A DNA stretch of 8,345 nt from Bacteroidales bacterium (GTDB taxonomy: Bacteria; Bacteroidota; Bacteroidia; Bacteroidales; Muribaculaceae), in contig SFMJ01000071.1 in the NCBI GenBank assembly GCA_004553095.1, positions 1 through 8,345 on the forward strand, in the 5' to 3' direction. The stretch's first letter is position 1. Every line of letters starts with the position of its first letter. The translations under genes and the position numbers were made by a program. This document shows, one piece after another, positions 4,328 through 8,345 of the stretch. A model generated the notes under the pieces. The model worked only from the letters and a program-made list of their open reading frames with translations, ran no database searches and was not told the DNA's origin.

Positions 4328-5908
4328 TTAAAATTCGCTCGAAAAATGAAATTTTATCTTGGGGAAGTCGCTTTGTGCCATCTGGAGCACGTAGTTGGAG
4401 TCGGCCATGAAGACGTCGCGACCCTCTTTGTCTAATGCCATAAATTGGTGTTTGCGCTTTTTGAAGGCTGCCAAGGCTTCCGGGTCGTCGCTCTCTATCC
4501 AGCAGGCTTTGTAGAGACTTATCGGTTCCCATCGACATTGTGCCCCATATTCGTGGAGTAGTCGATATTGGATCACTTCAAACTGAAGTTGACCCACTGT
4601 GCCGATGATCTTACGCCCGTTGAATTGGTTGACGAACATTTGTGCCACACCTTCATCCATCAGCTGGTTGATACCCTTGTCGAGTTGCTTTGCCTTCATC
4701 GGGTCGGCATTCTCGATATATTTGAACATTTCGGGGGAGAAGGAGGGGAGCCCTTTGAAGTGCAATTCTTCGCCGGCAGTTAGAGTGTCGCCGATCTTGA
4801 AGTTGCCCGTGTCGGGGATGCCGACGATGTCGCCGGGATATGCCTCGTCGACGATGTTCTTTTTTTGAGCCATGAAGGCTGTGGGGGCAGCGAAGCGCAT
4901 CATTTTGCCGTGGCGCACATGCTTGTAATAGACGTTGCGTTCGAATTTGCCGGAGCACACCTTGACGAAGGCGATACAGCTGCGATGGTTGGGATCCATA
5001 TTGGCGTGGATCTTAAATACGAACCCGGTGAATTCCTCCTCTTGAGGACGCACTTCGCGCTCTTGCGCCATGATGGGGCGTGGCGCCGGGGCGATCTCCA
5101 CAAAGCAGTCTAAAAGCTCTTTGACTCCGAATGTGTTGAGAGCCGAGCCGAAAAATACCGGCGCCGATTCGCCGCGCAGATAAGCCTCTTTGTCGAAGTC
5201 GGGATATACACCCTCGATCAGTTCGAGATCTTCTCGAAGCTTGGCGGCGTTATCTTCTCCCACGAGCTCATCGACTTTAGGAGAGTTGACATCCGAGATT
5301 TCGACACGCTCGCTGATGGTCTGCTTGGAGGGGGTGAAGAGATCGAGCCCATGCTCGTAGATGTTGTAGACACCCTTGAAGCGCTCACCCATGTTGATGG
5401 GCCAGGTGAGGGGGCGCACTCCGATCTGCAACTCCTTCTCCAATTCATCGAGGATGTCGAAAGGATCGCGACCCTCGCGGTCGAGCTTATTGACAAAGAT
5501 GATCACCGGCGTGCGGCGCATGCGACACACCTCCATCAGACGGCGTGTCTGCGTCTCGACACCCTTGGCGGCATCCACCACGATGATCACCGAGTCGACT
5601 GCCGTCAGCGTGCGAAACGTATCCTCGGCGAAGTCCTGGTGACCCGGTGTGTCCAGAATGTTGATCTTATAGTCGCCATAGTTGAACCCCATCACGGAGG
5701 TGGCGACTGAGATGCCTCTCTGCTTCTCGATCTCCATCCAGTCGGAGGTGGCGGTCTTCTTTATCTTATTACTCTTCACGGCGCCTGCCACATGGATGGC
5801 TCCTCCGAAGAGAAGTAATTTCTCGGTCAGTGTCGTCTTACCGGCGTCCGGGTGCGATATGATCGCAAAGGTGCGTCGGCGTTCGATCTCTTTGTTAAGT
5901 TCTTCCAT
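4328..5908 (-). CDS. prfC: Peptide chain release factor 3 (RF3 GTPase)
   Basis: RF3 is a translational GTPase that removes RF1/RF2 from the ribosome after peptide release. The 526-residue product has near-identical length to E. coli RF3 (529). GTPase motifs are all visible: G1 SHPDAGKT (residues 18-25), the switch I segment QRGISVATSVM (63-73), G3 DTPGHQDF (86-93), G4 NKLDREGRDPFD (140-151) and G5 GSALNTFGV (254-262). Domain II follows (about 290-390), and the C-terminal domain carries VGQLQFEVIQYRL and ends in KIKFHFSSEF. The RGISV switch I and the tail distinguish it from EF-G. The start is ATG at 5908, 44 nt after the rfbD stop on the same strand, so it is probably the third gene of a DUF4924-rfbD-prfC transcript. 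No clear terminator hairpin was seen in the roughly 80 nt after its stop. Confidence 0.97.
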   Translation of the reverse strand: MEELNKEIERRRTFAIISHPDAGKTTLTEKLLLFGGAIHVAGAVKSNKIKKTATSDWMEIEKQRGISVATSVMGFNYGDYKINILDTPGHQDFAEDTFRTLTAVDSVIIVVDAAKGVETQTRRLMEVCRMRRTPVIIFVNKLDREGRDPFDILDELEKELQIGVRPLTWPINMGERFKGVYNIYEHGLDLFTPSKQTISERVEISDVNSPKVDELVGEDNAAKLREDLELIEGVYPDFDKEAYLRGESAPVFFGSALNTFGVKELLDCFVEIAPAPRPIMAQEREVRPQEEEFTGFVFKIHANMDPNHRSCIAFVKVCSGKFERNVYYKHVRHGKMMRFAAPTAFMAQKKNIVDEAYPGDIVGIPDTGNFKIGDTLTAGEELHFKGLPSFSPEMFKYIENADPMKAKQLDKGINQLMDEGVAQMFVNQFNGRKIIGTVGQLQFEVIQYRLLHEYGAQCRWEPISLYKACWIESDDPEALAAFKKRKHQFMALDKEGRDVFMADSNYVLQMAQSDFPKIKFHFSSEF

Positions 5909-5952
5909 TATTTTCTTCTGATTGGAGAAGATGTTCTGTTAGGTTATTATGA

Positions 5953-6810
5953 TTAGAGAAGAGATTTCAAGCATTTTGCCAGCGAGTCGCGCCAATAGGG
6001 GATCTCGATGCCAAAAGTATTCTTGATCTTATTCTTGCTGAGCACCGAATAGTGGGGGCGCTTGGCAGGGGTGGGGTAGGCGGCGGTGTTGATGGGCTTG
6101 ACTGTCACACGATCCTTGCCGGCGATCTCGAAGATGGCCTTGGTGAAGTCATACCAAGATGCCACACCCTCATCGGTGAAGTGATAGATGCCGGGCACCC
6201 AACGGTCGTGGTTGATCACGCTGTGGATCGCCGAAGCCAAGTCGCCGGCGTAGGTCGGCGTGCCGATCTGGTCGGCTACGACATTGATCAGATCGCGTGT
6301 CTCGGCGAGTTGAAGCATGGTCTTGACGAAGTTCTTGCCATATTCCGAATAGAGCCAGGCGGTGCGGATTATCATCGAGTCCTGACAGAAGGAGGTGAGG
6401 AGTGCTTCCCCCTCCAACTTGGTGCGGCCATAGATGCTCTGGGGATAGGGCTCGTCATTCTCCTCATAGGGACGATAACCCTGGCCGGAGAAGACATAGT
6501 CGGTCGATATGTGTATCACCTTGCTGCCGGCCTTGCGGGCTGCCTCACCGAGATTGCCCACCGCCCCGGTATTGAGCGCCGATGCCAAGATCTCGTCGGT
6601 CTCTGCCTTGTCGACGGCTGTGTATGCCGCGCAGTTGACGATGATGTCAAAGTGATTGTCTGTCAAATATTTTGCCACTGCCTCTCTGTCGGTGATGTCG
6701 AGAGTGTCATAATCGGTATAGGTGGCTTCTATGTCGCTGTCATGTTCCAACTCCTTGCGCAGACTTGAACCGAGCTGACCATAACATCCTGTGATAAGTA
6801 TCTTTTTCAT
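5953..6810 (-). CDS. rfbD: dTDP-4-dehydrorhamnose reductase
   Basis: This enzyme does the last step of dTDP-L-rhamnose synthesis, NAD(P)H-dependent reduction of dTDP-4-dehydro-L-rhamnose, supplying rhamnose for surface polysaccharide. The 285-residue product is a typical extended short-chain dehydrogenase: Rossmann motif ITGCYGQLGSSL (residues 6-17), the family motif NCAAYTAVDKAE (59-70), HISTDYVFSG (100-109) and the catalytic YGRTK (Tyr127, Lys131, with Thr103). Later come RTAWLYSEYGKNFV and GIYHFTDEGVASWYDF in the substrate-binding part. Length matches RfbD/RmlD (about 280-300). It starts at ATG 6810, 18 nt after the preceding gene, and prfC follows 44 nt later. The other rhamnose genes (rfbA, B, C) are not in this window, so the pathway is scattered here, with rfbD in a housekeeping operon instead of a polysaccharide cluster. 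Confidence 0.95.
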   Translation of the reverse strand: MKKILITGCYGQLGSSLRKELEHDSDIEATYTDYDTLDITDREAVAKYLTDNHFDIIVNCAAYTAVDKAETDEILASALNTGAVGNLGEAARKAGSKVIHISTDYVFSGQGYRPYEENDEPYPQSIYGRTKLEGEALLTSFCQDSMIIRTAWLYSEYGKNFVKTMLQLAETRDLINVVADQIGTPTYAGDLASAIHSVINHDRWVPGIYHFTDEGVASWYDFTKAIFEIAGKDRVTVKPINTAAYPTPAKRPHYSVLSKNKIKNTFGIEIPYWRDSLAKCLKSLL

Positions 6811-6828
6811 TGCTTTAAGGTGTGCTGT

Positions 6829-7380
6829 TTATTCGCTAAATTCGAGTTCGTTGTTATAATCCTGTTTGTAATACCCTGCCAGGCGGCTCAAGAATCGGGA
6901 TATCTGCCGAGTGGCTTTGAGGGTGTCTTCGCTCACATCCTTGTGCTGAAGACGAAGCATCAGCAAGCCATACATTGCTTCGAAGCAAGTCTCGATCTCC
7001 CCCTTCTGCTTGTCGCCCGATTTGGCTCGCAGTTCGACTATCAGAGGAAGAGTGTTGTAATACTCCGCGGCGTAGGCGGCAAACTTCTGGTCTCGGAGCA
7101 GACGGCGGTGCAGTTGCTCTATATCGTTGAGTGTATTGACATTGAGTTGCAGGTGCCCCTCCTTCTCCTTCCCCTCGCGGCGCATCATGTCGATCAGCGA
7201 CTCATACCACTCGCGAGTGTCCTTGAGCTGCTGTTCGCTCACCCCGCTATAGCGGCTGATGATAGCCGATTCGATCTTGTCGATATCCAAGCCGCATGCA
7301 CGGATGATATCCTCTATCTGCCACATATAGAGCAGATATTCAGCTATGTTTTCTCGTTTCTTTGCAGATGCTGTTATCAT
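6829..7380 (-). CDS. DUF4924-like helical protein, function unknown
   Basis: The 183-residue product resembles the Bacteroidota family annotated as DUF4924; I recognise it mainly from the N-terminal segment KKRENIAEYLLYMWQIEDIIRACGLDID (residues about 7-34). No catalytic motif, signal peptide or membrane segment is seen. The sequence is charged and almost all predicted helix, with stretches such as MMRREGKEKEGHLQLNVNTLNDIEQLHRRLL and a C-terminal helix that suggests a helical bundle or coiled-coil protein in the cytoplasm. The start is ATG at 7380 after an A-rich leader. It is the first gene of an apparent operon with rfbD (18-nt gap) and prfC, and a near-perfect Bacteroidota promoter lies just upstream. 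Its place with RF3 and a dTDP-sugar enzyme does not identify a role. The coding call is secure; the family name is from memory. Confidence 0.85.
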   Translation of the reverse strand: MITASAKKRENIAEYLLYMWQIEDIIRACGLDIDKIESAIISRYSGVSEQQLKDTREWYESLIDMMRREGKEKEGHLQLNVNTLNDIEQLHRRLLRDQKFAAYAAEYYNTLPLIVELRAKSGDKQKGEIETCFEAMYGLLMLRLQHKDVSEDTLKATRQISRFLSRLAGYYKQDYNNELEFSE

Positions 7381-7400
7381 TTATTTTTCTTATTTGACCA

Positions 7401-7432
7401 CAAAATTACTAAAAAATACGCGCCTCTGCAAA
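7401..7432 (-). promoter_or_regulatory. Bacteroidota promoter of the DUF4924-rfbD-prfC operon
   Basis: On the minus strand TTTG (7432-7429), a 20-nt spacer and TAATTTTG (7408-7401) match both halves of the Bacteroidota consensus with standard spacing. Transcription should start at about 7395, leaving a leader of about 15 nt before the ATG at 7380. Confidence 0.82.
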
Positions 7433-7440
7433 ATTTGGGT

Positions 7441-7449
7441 TATCTTTGC
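7441..7449 (+). promoter_or_regulatory. -7 promoter element of the MBL-fold hydrolase gene
   Basis: TATCTTTGC is a full match to TAnnTTTG plus the common following C. It lies 26 nt before the ATG at 7476, so the leader is short. No good TTTG is seen about 20 nt upstream; TTTG at 7434-7437 is too close. The element is 8 bp from the -33 box of the divergent operon promoter. Confidence 0.7.
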
Positions 7450-7475
7450 ATCGGTTTTTATTTGAAGTGCACTTT

Positions 7476-8312
7476 ATGGTAAGGGTTACTTATATATGGC
7501 ATGATTGCTTTTTGGTGGAGACTCCCTCCGCCTCTTTGGTGTTCGATTATTGGCTCGATGGGGATGCTCTCCCCGCCAAAATGCCTCGGGAGGTGGCAGA
7601 CCTTCCTTCTGATAAACCTCTCTATATCTTTGTGTCTCACGGACATAAGGATCATTACAATCCCGCCATCTTCGGCTGGGCATCTCGCTTTGCCGATATC
7701 CGCTATGTGGTGAGCCATGATGTCAGCAAGCGCATCCGTCATATCCTGAGCCCTACATCGGTCTATTCCGGGCCGAAGGTGTCGCCCGAAAGGGTGTGGT
7801 GCCTGCGCCGTAATGAGTCTGCCTCCGACGGCAGAGTCTCAGTCTTCGCTCTCCCCTCGACCGATATTGGCAATTCTTATATGGTGGAGGTGGATGGTAT
7901 TCGCATCTTCCATGCCGGCGATCTGAATGCCTGGCATTGGAAGGATGAGTCGACCCACGAGGAGATCAATAAGGCGATGGGCGATTATAGGGCTTGCCTG
8001 CGCGACGTGGAGGCTATGCTCCATAACCGAGCTGCCGATGCCGCCTGCTCTTGCTCTCCCGATGTCATCGATTACTGCTTCTTCCCGGTCGATTCACGCA
8101 TCGGCACCGACTATTTCGATGGCGCACAAATGCTGCTCCGACGCATCGACGTGCGCCGATTCTTCCCGATGCACATCGCCGTAGACCTCGACCCCGAGAC
8201 CCTGCAACGACGCCGAGAGGATGCCATGCGTGTCGAACTGTATGCCAACCCCGATCGTGGTGAAGTGATACCACTGCTTACCCCTCACTCTTCATATACA
8301 GACCCCGAATAA
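7476..8312 (+). CDS. Metallo-beta-lactamase-fold hydrolase
   Basis: The 278-residue product has the metallo-beta-lactamase fold and resembles the UlaG-like/uncharacterised hydrolases of this superfamily. Seen: the N-terminal strand pattern VTYIWHDCFLVET with SLVFDYWLDG, the metal motif SHGHKDHYN (His55, His57, Asp59, His60), LPSTDIGNSYMVEVDGIRIFHAGD (127-149, supplying His146 and Asp149), and a late FFPMHIAVD with His233 as the likely last ligand. These fit a two-metal centre; the substrate is unknown. There is no signal peptide, so it is probably cytoplasmic. ATG 7476 is chosen over the in-frame TTG at 7446 because that TTG lies inside the TATCTTTGC promoter element, and the ATG gives a natural N terminus. 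Transcribed divergently from the DUF4924-rfbD-prfC operon. The stop TAA lies inside the first unit of a 22-bp repeat. Confidence 0.88.
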   Translation: MVRVTYIWHDCFLVETPSASLVFDYWLDGDALPAKMPREVADLPSDKPLYIFVSHGHKDHYNPAIFGWASRFADIRYVVSHDVSKRIRHILSPTSVYSGPKVSPERVWCLRRNESASDGRVSVFALPSTDIGNSYMVEVDGIRIFHAGDLNAWHWKDESTHEEINKAMGDYRACLRDVEAMLHNRAADAACSCSPDVIDYCFFPVDSRIGTDYFDGAQMLLRRIDVRRFFPMHIAVDLDPETLQRRREDAMRVELYANPDRGEVIPLLTPHSSYTDPE

Positions 8313-8345
8313 GACACATATCGACTCGGAATAAGACACATATTC
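8307..8345 (+). repeat. 22-bp tandem repeat at the window edge
   Basis: GAATAAGACACATAT occurs at 8307-8321 and again at 8329-8343, a period of 22 bp. The first copy contains the last Glu codon and stop of the MBL gene. The second copy diverges after ATAT (TTC instead of CGA). The window ends here, so copy number is unknown. Confidence 0.7.

Noticed and set aside
4050..4331. A 93-codon plus-strand frame with a hydrophobic middle (LVSAFLFILMSFPICFDVGFF).
   Set aside because: It is antisense to the RNA and its promoter; the hydrophobic look comes from T-rich DNA. No promoter or family support.
6052..6768. A 238-codon plus-strand frame opposite rfbD.
   Set aside because: It is antisense to rfbD, whose motifs (GxxGxxG, YGRTK) are unambiguous. 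The Gly/Val-rich translation has no family signal.
7446..7475. Upstream TTG start for the MBL hydrolase adding ten residues.
   Set aside because: The TTG lies within the TATCTTTGC -7 promoter element, so it would not be in the mRNA. The ATG at 7476 fits the fold's N terminus.
6820..7482. A 220-codon plus-strand frame opposite the DUF4924-like gene.
   Set aside because: The minus-strand frame has a promoter, A-rich leader and operon spacing. The plus frame runs through both divergent promoters and has no domain.

Overview
The window looks like the chromosome of a Bacteroidales bacterium, possibly from the Muribaculaceae/Prevotella/Bacteroides neighbourhood; the family is not certain. The evidence is promoter elements of the Bacteroidota type (TAnnTTTG at -7 with TTG/TTTG about 20 bases upstream), A-rich leaders in place of clear Shine-Dalgarno sites, the thrS-infC-rpmI-rplT order, and a gene of a Bacteroidota-type uncharacterised family (DUF4924-like).

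Region 1 (1-2391, plus strand) is a translation operon: the 3' end of thrS, then infC (IF3), rpmI (L35) and rplT (L20), closed by a strong terminator with a 12-bp stem. The two gaps flanking rpmI are long (177 and 121 nt) and hold hairpins that may be ribosomal-protein control elements.

Region 2 (2392-3149, plus strand) holds one gene for a small exported protein made mostly of Cys-Lys-Lys-Ala-Glu-Ala-Gly repeats, with 20 cysteines in 139 residues. It has its own -7 promoter element and a terminator. After that comes a short stretch with nested stems and a second strong terminator, which is a possible small RNA.

Region 3 (3180-4272, minus strand) holds an NfsA-like nitroreductase gene and, upstream of it, a 395-bp stretch without a convincing protein gene. 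That stretch has a full Bacteroidota promoter, a sequence of about 250 nt with three nested long-range stems around a large central bubble and a GNRA hairpin, and an intrinsic terminator. It looks like a stand-alone structured RNA, with an architecture like 6S RNA. The Bacteroidales-1 RNA motif, which is known to lie near rplT, is the other identity to test. This is the most interesting object in the window.

Region 4 (4328-7432, minus strand) is an apparent operon of a DUF4924-like helical protein, rfbD (dTDP-4-dehydrorhamnose reductase) and prfC (release factor 3), driven by a near-perfect promoter. Gaps within it are 18 and 44 nt.

Region 5 (7441-8345, plus strand) is a divergently transcribed metallo-beta-lactamase-fold hydrolase gene with its own -7 element. 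A 22-bp tandem repeat begins inside its last codons and runs off the window.

Most protein genes are housekeeping genes. The less familiar content is the intergenic RNA structure and the cysteine/lysine repeat protein.
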